Source of the DNA: Allodiplogaster sudhausi
Lineage: Eukaryota; Nematoda; Chromadorea; Rhabditida; Diplogasteridae
Assembly (NCBI GenBank): GCA_945643635.1
Contig: CALZFC010000062.1
Coordinates: 1,090,501 to 1,154,500, forward strand
Reading direction: 5' to 3'
Length of the DNA stretch: 64,000 nucleotides
Under the pieces are notes generated by a model. The model made no database searches and was not told where the DNA came from. It saw nothing but the letters and a program-made list of their open reading frames with translations. The translations under genes and the position numbers were made by a program. Below are positions 47,793 to 60,064 of the stretch, piece by piece; within the stretch, counting starts at the first letter, position 1, and each line of letters opens with the position of its first letter.

Positions 47793-49557
47793 ATTTCTCT
47801 CCCTCAATCTCTCCCTCTATCATTTCAACTTTCACTTGAGCATTTCACCCGTCTTCTGCACTTCATCAGCATTTTTTTGGGCGACTATTTTTGTCTCAAA
47901 CTTTTAAACTTCTTCCTCTCTCTCTTTTTCTCCATCCCTTACTTTCTCGCTCCCAGCAAGTCGCCTTCCTCCTCTACTTCCATAGCTTGTTCATGTGCAT
48001 TTTTTGGTCAACCAAAGAATTTCCCCTGATTTCACTTGCAATTTATATTCCTTCCTCTTGATATCTCTCTTACTCCTATATTTTTGAACAAATTTTTGGC
48101 TTGGAAGATTCTTTTTTTAAAAACCTTTAAAAAAAGAAATTCCTCTTTGGAGCGTCTTTTCGTCAAGGCCCTATCCGGCTATTTCAATACATGCATACAC
48201 TCTGTGAGGTCAGGCAAATTACTCTGAAAACAATATATTAGCCGGCCACGAAATAAAAGAAGATGAGATATATTAATGTGAAGGAGATAATATAGAACAT
48301 GGCGGTAAAAGTGGCGAGAGAGAACGAGGATGAGGGTGAGAGAGAATGAGAGCGGGAAGGAAAGAGAGAGGGAAGAGAGAAAGTGAAAGAGAGAGAGAGA
48401 ATGGGAGAAGATGAGAGAGAGAATGAGAGAGCGAAGAGAGAGAAGGCAGAGAGAAAGAGAGAAGGAGAGAGACATACAGAAAGAGAGAGAGAGAGAGAGA
48501 TATCGAGAGAGAAAGAGCTAAATAAGCGATGAAAGTTGAGCGGGAAGGCGTTGTCTACTCGAAGCCTTATTTATTGGCGCACTTTGTTGCTGCACTCGGC
48601 TTGTCCCTTTTTTCATCTACCGCTTTTCTTTGTCTGCTTCTCTCGGACTCTCCTATTCTCGCACCCTATCGCGTTCATCGTCTCTCACTCTCTCACTCTC
48701 ACCTTCTCGCCCTCTCTCAATCTTTCCCTCTCACTGAGGAAAGTAACAAAAAGACGGAAGTTAGCAAAAGGAGGGCATGGAAACTGCGCCAAAGATCTCT
48801 TGTTCGGTGCAGACACTTGAATCATACGAGAAGAAGAGGAAGAAAAAGAAAGAGATGAGGAAGCGCACTTTGCAAGAGAACGTCTGCTATAGGGAATAAA
48901 GATGAAATAAATCAGAAAAACCACTTAAATAAACTGGAAAAGTCGCAGAGATTTGCTCAAAGTTATATTTTTCGGATCGATGTGAAAAGCAACTAAAAGA
49001 TAGCGAACCAGAACTTTACAGGGGATTATGAAAGTAATTATAAATTATAAAAAAAAAACCAAAATGGCTGAATACACCATGTGAATTGCTGAACGCGCTA
49101 ATATACCTTTTTTGTTCCAAGCTCTGCTCTATAACGATTTGTATTGTTCTCGTGTGGGAGGTGGTGGAGTGTTTGTCTCTACCTGCAATTCTTTCCTTCT
49201 CTAGCTGACAAGCCTAAGGAAGTGGCTAGGCGACATAGCGCCCGACGCACGAAAAGACATTGTTAATGTCTGAGCGAGCGAGTGGTGAGCTCCAACCCCC
49301 CCCCCCCCACCCCAGTAAATCAGAGTTCAAAGTATGCAGAAAAGAATTACTAAAACAGAACTTAAACAAGGAAAATAAAGTCTACCCATTAGAAAATGTA
49401 ATGGGTTACTGTCTTAGGAGCATAAGAAATACTTTTCCGCTCATTTAAGTTACATTTTGTCCACTTTTTCCTTCTAGATCTACATACATATATTCCTCAT
49501 GTATGTAGGATAAACTGTTTTGCCTCTCTCGCGTGTGTTGAAACGCAGTTCAGGTGT
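41743..49557. other. Repeat-rich region with no supported gene
   Basis: Nearly 8 kb of alternating (GA)n- and (CT)n-rich blocks (for example 42504-42640, 45000-45080, 46900-47050, 47745-47790, 48330-48510) and AT-rich DNA, with poly-C at 49298. It lies upstream of the peptide receptor and could be its first intron plus promoter, because the receptor still needs a start exon. All open frames I inspected are purine or pyrimidine artefacts. A non-repetitive GC-richer patch near 43600-43730 could be regulatory. I cannot exclude a small missed exon. Confidence 0.5.
45806..45865. repeat. (CT)n-(GA)n perfect palindrome
   Basis: A (CT)n run is followed directly by a (GA)n run, with CTCGAG at the junction 45835-45840. 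About 28 bases on each side are exactly complementary, so the tract can fold on itself as a hairpin. Confidence 0.9.
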
Positions 49558-49815
49558 TTATTGGAGAAGACGTTGAAGAAGAGGGATCTTTCCGCCGTCG
49601 TGAACGAAGTTGTCGTTGAATCCGGGCCAATACTGGCCTACAGAGAGAAAATAGAAAAAAAGAAAAGAAATCATCGATTGACTCATTATTCTTGACGATT
49701 GTTCTGATGACTGTGCCATTAAGTATGCGCATATTTAAATTGCGGTCATTTTCTATTGTTTTCTCTTGACACATTCAGGCAGATGTAAAACGTAGGCGAG
49801 GTGGCTGCTAGACAT
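49558..49815 (-). CDS. Candidate two-exon microprotein of 40 residues
   Basis: Exon 1 (49773-49815) begins MSSSHLAYVLHLPE. Exon 2 (49558-49637) continues QYWPGFNDNFVHDGG and ends LLQRLLQ then TAA. The junction codon completes as Cys, and acceptor CTCTCTGTAG and donor AAT|GTGTCA are acceptable. Exon 2 has the strong C-ending codon bias (TTC, AAC, GAC, ATC) of the confident genes here, so it is probably real. Exon 1 is less certain, because no clear trans-splice acceptor precedes it and exon 2 could belong to a longer transcript. No homologous family is recognised. Confidence 0.4.
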
Positions 49816-50262
49816 TTTTAAACGAACTCGGTTTTTGGGAGTGTTGAAAATAATGGCTTGAGCTCTTTTTTGTGCTCGATTAATAATAATATTTTCCCTG
49901 AAGGAGGAAATTTTCCATAGAATTAATAAATTATTTTATTCAGAACACTTGGCATGCACAGTATCTCGTGAAAGATGACGGCGGAGTCAAAGTACAAACA
50001 GAAGACACTTCTTGCAATTTCTTTTGCAACGTTTATGTGCTTGGTTGCAAATGAAAGGAGCCGAATGATCGCGAGGGAATGGGAAAGAACGGAAAGATGA
50101 GCAGACTTCGTAGCTTTCAAAGGGAGAACAAAGCCATCTATTTATTAATTCCTGCTATTCCAACCACGTGCTGATATTCCTCATGCTGAAATTAAAGTTT
50201 ATCATGCATTTGAAGGCGGTGGGGGTGGGTGGTTGGCATGCAATGATGTTTGCTGGTGAGTT

Positions 50263-50874
50263 TTAATTGAGAGCAAGAGAAGCAGCTGGAACAATTCGAT
50301 AGAAAGGGATTCCAATCTGAAAAGGCAAAATTACCTATTTCAAATTAACATTAGTGATAATAATATTAAAATAATAAGGATAAGAATCTTATTCTTATTA
50401 TTGAAAATTGCCCTCTTAACGTCTTTGTCGATGTCGATGACACCTTCCGGAACGATTGATTTTCTATTCATATTTACACTTCCTGTCGATTTGCCGGTTT
50501 AATTCCGGTTTGACAATGCATTCATGCACATACAGTCCACCACCAAGGAGGGATCGGATGCATCGGAGGGAAACAAATGTATCCTCGCTTATAACTATTA
50601 CCCTAGGAAAGACTAAAATATTTAGAATGATACATTACTTTGCGTATAGAGAAAAATTCGATAATTTCTAATCATTTGATAAAAAGCTACCAGTTTTTGC
50701 TTGTAAAAATTTCATTTTTTATATTTTACAATGCTGTTTCTCCTGTACCATTATTTTGTCTCTACCTACATCCCCAAACAATAAAATAAGAGCTTTTATC
50801 ATTGATAAGGGAAGTCACCAAATCATACCTAATCATGTTCATTGGCTGAGAAGATTCGCGTAATGATGCTGTAT
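50263..50874 (-). CDS. Candidate small gene, three in-phase exons, 5' end missing
   Basis: Exons 50829-50874 (TASLRESSQPMNMI), 50421-50463 (KSIVPEGVIDIDKD) and 50263-50316 (IGIPFYRIVPAASLALN then stop) join in phase. They have acceptors ATATTTAG, GAATAG and CCTTTTCAG and donors AG|GTATGA and GAC|GTTAAG. The first exon enters in phase 1, so at least one exon further upstream is missing. No domain can be named and codon bias is weak. It could be a chance chain of open segments. Confidence 0.3.
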
Positions 50875-51647
50875 CTAAATATGAAAAAAATTTCAAATGA
50901 AGCTTCGGTTGACATATTTTTTGTTATACTGAGTCAACACCCTAAATTTTTAAAATCATACCGACCCAAAATATTGACATCGACAAAGACAAAGGAGAAC
51001 TATGAAGAGCATGGAACAAATTAAAATTGACTTTTCTTGTCGACTTGAGAACCTAACAAAAATGCGGGACTTTGTTAACTTCATCAGTTTGACATTTCGC
51101 ACTTACTTGTGATATGTATGTGCGTTCAAAGATTTTTGCGTGTTGCATCGTTTCTCTGCTCACTCTCTCTATTCCTGTGCTCTCTCGCTACAGCGCGATA
51201 TTGATTTTTGTTTCGTGCGCACATTTCCGCATCATTTGTGTCCTGTGGCGGCATCGCCCACTTCACAAGCAGAGAAGGAAAGAGAGAGAGGGAGAGAGAG
51301 AGGGCGAGGGAGCGAGAGAGAGAGATAGAGAGAGAACAGCAAGCTTGCGTGCTTCTCGCATAGAGAGATGAGAGAAGCAGAGACGTCATAGGCTTGAGAG
51401 CAGCACGCACTCGCTCACAACGCGGCCTTGTGTCCCAGAAGAAGAGACAAAGAGATAGAGAGAGTGCGTGAGGGAAAAGAGAAAGAGAGAGGGAGAGCAT
51501 ATTCTGTCTCACACATTTTTGAAGCTCGCCCTCCTTTCTGTTGCTTGCAAATGTTGTTGCCTCAATATATTGCCTCAATATATAACGTTGATCAAGAACA
51601 GAATGGCAATTTTTTTGACGAACTTTTCATTTTTTCAGAGTCGTGTC

Positions 51648-54600
51648 ATGCTGGGAAACAGCAGTAATGAGGAGCTGTTTGCGAGTGAGGGAGTGCCAAA
51701 GGATGAGGACATGGAAGGAGGCGAGCAGCAGGGAAGCCAATATGGCATCTATCACAACACCGCCGCCTCCACTTCTCCGCCTCTGGCGGCGGCGGTGCTC
51801 GCGGTTTTTTTTGTTACAATTACACAAGTTATACTAATTGTTATACAATGTTTTATTTTTTTCTCGATTATGCACCATAACTTTTTGATTTTAAAGTAGT
51901 ATGGATATTAGAGTTTTAAACTGGCTAGCCATAACTCATGTATAAAAACTATACTAACGTGCGAGACAGGTGACCATCAAATTTTAATTATTACCATAAT
52001 CTATTATCTCTTTCTTAATAGCACTGTGTCTTTTTCTAAAGGATTAAACATTTTGTAATTATAAATATATCTATGCAGATTAACGAGGACTCCTCTTCCC
52101 GTCGTGCGCGAAAGAGGCGTAGAGCGGAAGCCAAACAGCAGTACATCTACGGGGTCGGCTTTGTCTCGTTCCTTCGATGCAACAAAAACATATGAAAAAG
52201 ATTTATTGTCAAACAAACTATTCTCCTCGTTTTTTCGCTCTCTATGTAATTATGAATGATAGAAGTTAGCTCAAATTGCGTACTTTATATTGCCGATTTA
52301 ATAACTGAGTAACGAATGTCGATTACGAAATTCAGGACTGGTTTAGGAAGCATCAGTCGTGATCGCCCGTTTTCTGCTCGAGCCAGGGAATCGGGAACTC
52401 CTGTTTGACTTTGACTCCTCGACCGACAGCTACACTTTCAATACTTCAAGTTATACTCGTTGACAATTGCAACAAGTAAGAAACAACGGAAAATTGTGTT
52501 TCTTGAAAAACATCTTTCTTACTCCGAATGTACAGTATTCTTCATCTCAACAAGCAAGAAAAATATGCATAGATTAATTTTCTAAAAATGTTATGGAGGG
52601 TCAAAAATTATCGATTATATTGGAAAAGCAATAAAAAACATAAGGTAAAAATACCTGCAGATATCCGCGACAAGATGCCCGAGTTGGATTCTGAGCTGCA
52701 GCGCGAGATCGGCCAGGTCTTCAGCTTCGAACGCGTCCGGCGCCATCTCCAGCATCTCAAGCAGTCCATCAAACGCTTCCGACAGCGCGCCCTTGAGGTT
52801 TCTTACTTTTTACGCACCAGTGGTCCTTTTCTTTTTCTGATTATTTCTAGTTCATTTTATTTTTGTAAATAATGGGAGACTTTTTCTCACATTTGCCTAC
52901 CCAAAATGATTGTCAAAATGCAAAACAGTAAGTAATGCATCCAAACAGCGCAGATATGTATGCGCATATATTTGAGGCCGCGAGAATGCCCGCGAAGAAC
53001 CGACAACAGTATCTCCTGCGCTTCCCAGCTCTGAAGGTAAGCCTACAATCTTCGTTTAATTGCGATTTTACTTATTATTTATCTGCTGCGTATTGTTTTT
53101 GAAATTGACTATATTTTTTTTAGCACCGATGATATCTCCTGTATTTTGTCTGTTACATTATCCTTTCTTAGACATCAATGGTGATGCTCTACAATTTTCT
53201 CTACAACGAAAATTTGCCTCTGGAGGAGGACTTGCCAAGGGAAGCCACAAAAGTTAGAAGAATTTTTAAATTGAATATTCTGTTTAGTTTGTCTATCCTT
53301 ATTTATTTTACTAATTATTTCAAGCTTTTCTTGTAAAATGCACTTCAACTTATTAATATAAGAGTATTTTATGTATTTATAACCTACATTATTTCTTATA
53401 TAGAGTTCAGCTGGTGGCTCGGCGCCAAAGGAGATGCACGGGACACTATCGCATACAGGTTTTTTTTCAGATAACAATTTATTTCTTTTAATTTTTCGCT
53501 TTTTCCCCCTTATAAACATATATCTAGATTACCATTCAGAGAAATTCATACTTTTGGAATGCATATTCTTATTCCTGTATGTATTATGTTTAATATATAA
53601 GATCCTAATGTGAGATGCCAACGGGTTGGCCCGCACCGGCCAGATGTGCCGGCGGACCCATTTTGTGGGCCTGGTCGGGACTATGCAGCTTCTGGCCGGC
53701 CGTTGAGCCCGGTTGTTCGAGAAATTGGTGCATGATCAACTGATTCATTGAATCGGATATTTAGGTTTACTACTGCTTTAATTAGGTTTAACAAAAAATT
53801 TCTTACCTGAATTTGAAAATCGGGCTCATACGGGCGTACAACTTTATCTGATCACATACATATGTATGTATATGGGTGGCGAAAAGAAAAGATTAAACTT
53901 AAAAACTTTCAGAGTCGTGTGATCAGATGTCAGATCAAGACGAGGATGATGTGGCCGCCGATCCATCGAGCGAAACAACTTCTCAAACAACGGTTGAAAT
54001 ACTCAAATAACGGTTTAATCCGTTGCTTATTTGTTTCGAGTTTATTTTTCGTAAGTAGATCTGGAATTATTGTTTAAGTCTCGAAGTAATTAATTTTTTG
54101 ACAAGAAAGTAAGGCAGGCCATTCAACACATAATTTATGATTTAGCTTCGTAATATAACACCATATTGTATGAGAAATGAAGCATCCTCTCTTTTATTTT
54201 ACATACTGCGGTAATAACAATTAAAAGTTTAAGAAGAGCTTGCAGATTGCGGCCAAACGCCCTAAAGAGATCCCAATAAAGCGTCCTCGTCAAGGTATGT
54301 ATGTTTAAGTGCTGTTTACCGCTTCCGTTAAACACTTTACTATTTTTAAATTAATAACCTATATAAAAATTTTCGAATCATCAAATGTACCTATTAAATA
54401 TTCTTACATAGCATGTCAAAGTATTTCTTGCAGATGTCTCTAGAATTCGGCATGAGAACGGCGAGGCTGGCCAGTGTTCGACTCCTTCCACGCCATGCCA
54501 GCAGGCGCAGCCGCCAGCAACTGCCCCTGAGGCTCGCTCCTCAGTTCAACAGCCCCCTCTGCACTGCCATGTCGAGAAGAAGCTGGTTGTCCAGGTGCAA

Positions 54601-54776
54601 CAAGTTCACCCCTCTTCCCTGCATCTGCCGCAGGGGCTTTCCACTCCTCCTCTTCTTCCACTTTTGCCACTTGCTCCCACCCCCGCCATGGCCACTTCTG
54701 CTCGGCCGGCAACTTCATCCGAGGAAACTCACACCACACTCCTCTCTGTAAGTACTCTCCCTTTTCTCTCTATTTG

Positions 54777-54813
<37 letters not shown>

Positions 54814-54948
54814 TCCCAGGAACTCGTGGCGAACTCCCGTCGCCAGACTCGCATGCTCTCGATGATTCTGGAAGAGACGCGTCTGCTGCGACTGGCGTTA
54901 CGTGACAATGCCGATTACAACGCCGGTTTCGATCGAGCGCCCCTTTGA
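51648..54948 (+). CDS. Unrecognised probable nuclear protein of 412 residues
   Basis: Eleven exons (51648-51803, 52079-52153, 52347-52449, 52661-52797, 52977-53036, 53172-53252, 53404-53458, 53913-53992, 54246-54294, 54434-54747, 54820-54948) join without a phase conflict. An acidic N-terminus is followed by a basic stretch SSSRRARKRRRAEAKQQ, then VVIARFLLEPGNRELLFDFD. A helical region follows (LDSELQREIGQVFSFERVRR, HLQHLKQSIKRFRQRAL), then MPAKNRQQYLLRFPALK and a short acidic region. A second basic cluster AAKRPKEIPIKRPRQ, a Pro/Ser/Gln-rich segment and a C-terminal helix MLSMILEETRLLRLALR complete the protein. The two basic clusters look like nuclear localisation signals. tttttcag ends ten bases before the start codon. 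I do not recognise the family; a chromatin or transcription role is only a guess. Confidence 0.75.
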
Positions 54949-57347
54949 CGTCCACTTAGACTCCGCCCACCCGTCCACATTTTAAATGAATGACGTATGT
55001 ATAAAGCTGTCTGCCTCCATCTAATTATTTGTTTATTCGACTGTTATACCCTTTATGGCGATTTTCGCTCCCTTACATTAGTGGACGTAATTGTTGTGGA
55101 AAGTCTTATATTTTTCTTTTACGTTACATCAAAAAGGGGAAAATTCTGCCTCAGAAAGACTAATCATAGCCTGCATGGTTATCTCTGGTATTAGGGGTTT
55201 GTGTCTTCACCGGCATCGAACTCGGGCTGCTTGCTTTACGAGCGGCAGATGGATGCAATATACTATGGCAGATTTACGGCTCAACACGCACCAGTTAGAC
55301 ACAAACGGTCGTACAGATTTCTAGAAGTAATATTTGTTTACATCGCGCTCGTTATCTCTCACACTTTCTCTCTCTTTCTCTTTCTCCCCCCCTCTCTCTT
55401 CTGATTTGCAAATTGTTTACCTCTTGCTCTTGTACTGACCATTTCAGTTGCATCAAAACAGATTGCATACTTTTTACTCCATAGAATGCTGTTTTCTATT
55501 CGAGTTTATTGGAATGGCGATGAAAGAAAAGATTTACAGTGATATGAAAGAGAGCGAAAGAGAAGAAAAAAGATTGAGAGAGAGAAAGCGATAGCGAGAG
55601 AGAAAGTGGAAGAGCGATAGTGAGAACTATCGAAAGAGATGGCGAGAGAATGAGAGAGAGGGAATAATGTGAGAGACAGAGAGGAGCTTGACAGTGAAAC
55701 CCACTGTCAGGCGCTCCCTTCCATTTCGGGACCGGCTGTCATCAGAACCATGCCGATGCCTATCACTAGCCTGGCGAGGAAAACGTTGCCCCTTTTCTCT
55801 GCCAATATCTACCTCAATCTCTTCTCTATGTCTCTCTTCCTGCTATCCTCACTTCTATATTCTCTCTTTCTCCATTTCGCTCCCTCTCTATCTCTCCCAC
55901 TCTACCATAATGGGTCCTTTTGCTCAATCTCTTGCCTGAATCATGATGTCTCTTCCCTCTTCCTATCTCTCATTCTTCTCTCACTTCTCTGTTTGCAAGT
56001 GTTTGTTTCTGTCCCGTCTTTCTCTCCCTTTTCTCTCCCTGTCTCTCTTTCTCTCTATCCCTCTCTCTCTATCGCCCCATTTCCCCTGAGCCACTTTCTT
56101 CCTTATCAGCATGCAAGTCAGTCGCTTCGTCGTCACCGCCCACACTTCTTCACACACACACATACAAGTCTCCATGACTGCTTTTCAACTCGCTCTTCAA
56201 CACCCCTCCCTCTACTATTTATGACTATCCTCTATGATCGTATCCGACCTGCTATTTCTCCCTCTCTATCCTTGTCTCTATCACTTTCTCTTACTGTCTC
56301 TATCTTTCTTCATCTCTCTCTCCCTCTCTCTCTCTCTCGCCTTTTTTGCTGTCTCACTTTTCTAGCTTTCTATCTCTCTCACTCGTTCGTTTTCTCGATC
56401 TCACTATATCACTTGTTCAATGAAATTCAATTCGGATCATTCCACAAAAAAACCTATATCAAGGTAATTAAAAAACTTTTATGAACAAAAAAAGGTTTAA
56501 AAAAATGTTTAATAAGAATATGTACTTATATACGCATTGGTCCTCCTTTTCTTCATCTTCATAGCACTGACCCTTCATCATATATGGCTCGCTGCTTCCT
56601 CATCCAGCTTGTTGCACTCGCATTTGCATAGTGCACCACCCGGTAGGTTGCCTTAGGGGAATACTTGTGTGACACTCTAGCTGAGTCACAAGCTACTACG
56701 CTTTCCTTTCTCTCTCTTTCTCTCATTCTCTCGGACAACATTTCGCCCTCTCTTCTCTACACACACAGAAGGTATGCTCTCGAGGATCGCCCGCTGCCTG
56801 TCGACTGCTTCAGGGGCTGAAATACAGCGAGAGATGGGAAAGATATAGAGAGAGAGAGAGAAGCAGAGAGAGAGAAGCAGAGAGAGAGAGAGAGAGAGAA
56901 AGTCCATGCTGGTTAGTACAATCTTCGCGATGGAGCCAGCTTCTTCTGCCGTCGCTTTCCGGAATCAGTGTGATCGATTAATGAGACATTCTTACTTTCC
57001 TTTCCATAATATTCGTTTCCTATTATTATCGAACAACTATTGAGAAATAATAATAATAATATTTTTATTAATATTATAATAGTTGTTGCTTATTAATTAC
57101 TTTACTGACGTTCTCCCTGCATCTCGACGATTAGTCATGCTATGCTGCCTACTAAATAATCTGCAATTTCTCTCCTAGTCAGCTTTACTATCTCTCTCAC
57201 TCTCTTTCTCTATCACTCTCTCTTTCTATCTGTATCTCTATATTTCTCTTTCTACATTTCCCTATCCGAGGGATCGTGAGTCATCCTGTGGACCTAAAGC
57301 AGTGCAAACAAGCATGCCAACTCGTGTCACTTTCTGTTTCACCTCTT

Positions 57348-57378
<31 letters not shown>

Positions 57379-57878
57379 TTACCTTATCTATCTTTCTCCC
57401 TCTTTATCCCGCTCTCTCCATCGTCCTATTCACTGTAGGTCGAACTGGCCATTTTAATAAGCTGAAGATCTAGATGTGTACATTCATATGTACACTTGCT
57501 AGAAACACTTGCTGATCATAGCCAGGTTGAGAACAGGAAAGTATTTCGGATCACTTTCACAACCAGAGAGCAGCGAGTGTACGAGAAGCGAAAAATAAAG
57601 GTTTTCAAATTACATAGCAGGAGACTCTTAGCTCTGCATTTGAAAAGTGTGCAATTTGTTTACACTTAAATAGTTCTATTTATAAAACATTTTGTTTGTA
57701 AGCAATGCTTTATTGATTGATTCCACTTTTGTTGTTGTCATAAGCTTGAGCTGTTCTGAGTATACTAGGTTTTGGTGTCCAAATTTTCAGTCCAATAATT
57801 ATTCGTCCAAATTTTCGTTTCTCGATAAAGTGGCACAGCTTGATGCTATGGAACGAAGTCCACTAGCATCAAATTGTA
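54949..57878. other. Intergenic region with (CT)n blocks and uncertain exon-like scraps
   Basis: Includes pyrimidine-rich DNA at about 55790-56400 that gives a long artefactual frame. Exon-like pieces on the minus strand are seen near 55690-55790 (VFLARLVIGIGMVLMTAG), 56765-56823 (PEAVDRQRAILESIPS), and 56925-56965 (FRKATAEEAGSIAKIV, resembling the start of a GNAT acetyltransferase but preceded by an in-frame stop). They could not be joined in phase. They may be relics of a gene. Confidence 0.35.
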
Positions 57879-57886
57879 TTAGAAGC

Positions 57887-58114
57887 CAGGGGTGGGCGGC
57901 CGGGGGGGGGCCGGGGTCTGACCCGTTGCTAATTTGGCGGGCCCGGGCCCGCGTACCCCACGAGCCGTGCCGGGCCGGGCCCGTTTTTACATAGGCCCGG
58001 GCCGGCCTGTTGCTAATTTGGCGGGCCCGGGCCCGGCCCGCTCACCCCACGGGCCGGGCCGGCCCAGCCCGCAAGGAAGGCGGGCCGGCCCGGGCCGGTT
58101 TTTGCCCACCCCTG
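57887..58114. mobile_element. hAT-type MITE with 8-bp target duplication
   Basis: A 228-bp GC-rich element bounded by CAGGGGTGGGC and GCCCACCCCTG. It is flanked by a perfect 8-base direct repeat TTAGAAGC at 57879-57886 and 58115-58122, the hallmark of hAT insertion. The interior is made of repeated GGGCCCGGGCC-like words and carries the segment TGTTGCTAATTTGGCGGGCC or close variants twice. There is no transposase. Two open frames crossing it are artefacts. Confidence 0.92.
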
Positions 58115-58122
58115 TTAGAAGC

Positions 58123-58871
58123 ATTGCAATAACACTTAGGTTTGCTGAATTTGTAAATCTCACGTTAGTGTATTATCTCTGACATAGTAGCTATTTTGAA
58201 TAATCTCCATAGATCACTGTTGTTTTGAACCGATACAGCGGCTCACTCTCTTGCTCTCTTTCCATCCCCATCCTTCTCCCTCTTTCTCTATATCCCTCTC
58301 CCTAACTCTCTCTCCCCTCTCTGCGTCTCTTTCTCCCTCTCTCCATAATTCGTTACCTCATAATACATGGTGTAAATAGTAATAGTATATTGTTGACCAT
58401 GAGAGCGGTATCTATGACTTATCACTTATAGCCGTTGAAACTAATCTTAGCATTACTACAACACTTATGGTTAGAAAAGTACTTTGTTCGCAACGTAAGG
58501 AAAAATACAGTATGAGCAAAATCTGTGAAAACGCCGTGAAAAATTATTTTGCAAAAATTGAAGCTATTTTTAAGTCACTGAAAACTAGGTCGAAAATTCA
58601 TTGGACAAAAAATCTTGTAAACACTCAGCTTTGTGTTGTTCGCTCCTTCAAAATGTACCCATCGGTTGATGGCCCCCGTAGAGGTCAGTGAGGGGCCATG
58701 CACCCACCCCTCTCCTTTCTCTTCTCCTTTCTGCAACAGCCTCCTCCATTCGATTGCGCGACCGCGCGTGTCCGGTCTAATCCTAGTGAAGGCAAATACT
58801 GAAGGGAGGAGAGGAGAGGTGAGGAAAGGGTCTCAGGAAGAATGGCCTGCGGCGACTACGAAAGGGGTTGA

Positions 58872-58910
<39 letters not shown>

Positions 58911-59214
58911 GAGAATGATAGGCATTTCTTGACAGTTTCTGACAGTATGTGAGAGTTGTGAGAGAAATAATGGGGACGAGAAAAGGAGAGGAAGAGAGAT
59001 GGAGAGCAGAGGGGAGAGGCAGAGAAAGGAGAAAGAATGCAAGATATGCATAAACATATTTTCTACGTATATGACTCAGGCTTCCTCCTCCAAATCACTA
59101 GCCAATGCTACATTTCTTTATCGGGCTCTTTCAGACGCTTGCACTGCCAGCCATTGTCATTTATTTATGGGCATTAAGACGATAACAAGCCCTTCAAAAG
59201 AAAGAAGATCGGGC

Positions 59215-59248
<34 letters not shown>

Positions 59249-59684
59249 GCAATGAGAGAGAGAGAGAGAAAGAGAGGCAACGGGAAAGAGAGAGAGAAAT
59301 AAAGAGAGGCACGAGAGGAGAGGAAGATGAAGAAATAGTAGTGCCTGTTCCAAGAAGATTGCGGAGGAAAGGAGTAGGGATAATTATTTCATGCATGAGA
59401 ACGACAAGGCAGTAAAATAGCTGGCAATGAGGGAAATCGTTTTGAGAGATAAGGAGAAGGAGAGCGCGAGCGAGAGAGAGAGAGAGGGAAATAGAAGGAT
59501 AAAATGGAAGCATTTGCACTTTTATGATTCGTTTGTTGCTGCTTCACTGTGTGTACGTACTACATTGTGTTGTACACAATATTGTTGGATTGCTACGTTT
59601 ATTTCACATCTGTTTTCGAATGCCGCGGCGTCACCACTTTTTTTTATTTCTCCCAGTATCCCTTCCTTTTCCCTTTTCTCCTTC

Positions 59685-59716
<32 letters not shown>

Positions 59717-60064
59717 TCTTATCACTCCGTCACATGTCCTCATACTCATTTCTCCTTTCCCTCATGACTCACCAGTTTCCTCATGCGTCTCTAGGCTCTA
59801 GGTCTCTTTTCTGTGCATGACGAGAAATTGAACAGTTCAAAATACCTTTCTTTATTTATTTATATAATTACGGAGACCTTAAATATTTGAATTATTTTTG
59901 GAATATTTTCCAGGCTTGAATTAACGACACGACACATCTTCCATTGACGACGGATATGACTTGAGCTGCTTAACGAAGCAGTAGTAGGAGTCAAGTAAAG
60001 GAAGAAAGAAATGAGAGAGATTAGAGAGGGAGAGAGAGAGAGGAGAAAGCTAGAGAGGGCAGAG
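58123..60064. other. Spacer upstream of the four-pass membrane protein
   Basis: AT-rich DNA with (GA)n tracts at 58874-58906 and 59215-59300 and a CT-rich run at 59685-59715. No supported exon. The promoter and possible extra 5' exons of the following gene would lie at its right end. Confidence 0.45.

Noticed and set aside
52642..52797. Minus-strand exon reading LKGALSEAFDGLLEMLEM
   Set aside because: It is the mirror of a plus-strand exon. The plus strand has the preferred codons and phase-consistent neighbours, and the minus acceptor is poor.
54440..54739. 99-codon minus-strand frame
   Set aside because: It is a shadow of the plus-strand exon 54434-54747, which has a good acceptor, a GTAAGT donor and matching phases.
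55200..55260. B-box-like word (GAGTTCGATGCC) on the minus strand
   Set aside because: No convincing A box or stem pairing around it.
55669..56484. 271-codon plus-strand frame
   Set aside because: Most of it is a pyrimidine-rich run giving Ser/Leu/Phe; no splice structure, domain or codon bias supports it.
56925..56965. GNAT acetyltransferase-like segment FRKATAEEAGSIAK on the minus strand
   Set aside because: It is preceded by an in-frame stop with no acceptor or start codon, and the nearby minus-strand pieces do not join in phase; at most a relic.
57692..58182. Gly/Pro/Arg-rich frames
   Set aside because: They are produced by the GGGCCC words inside the hAT-type MITE.
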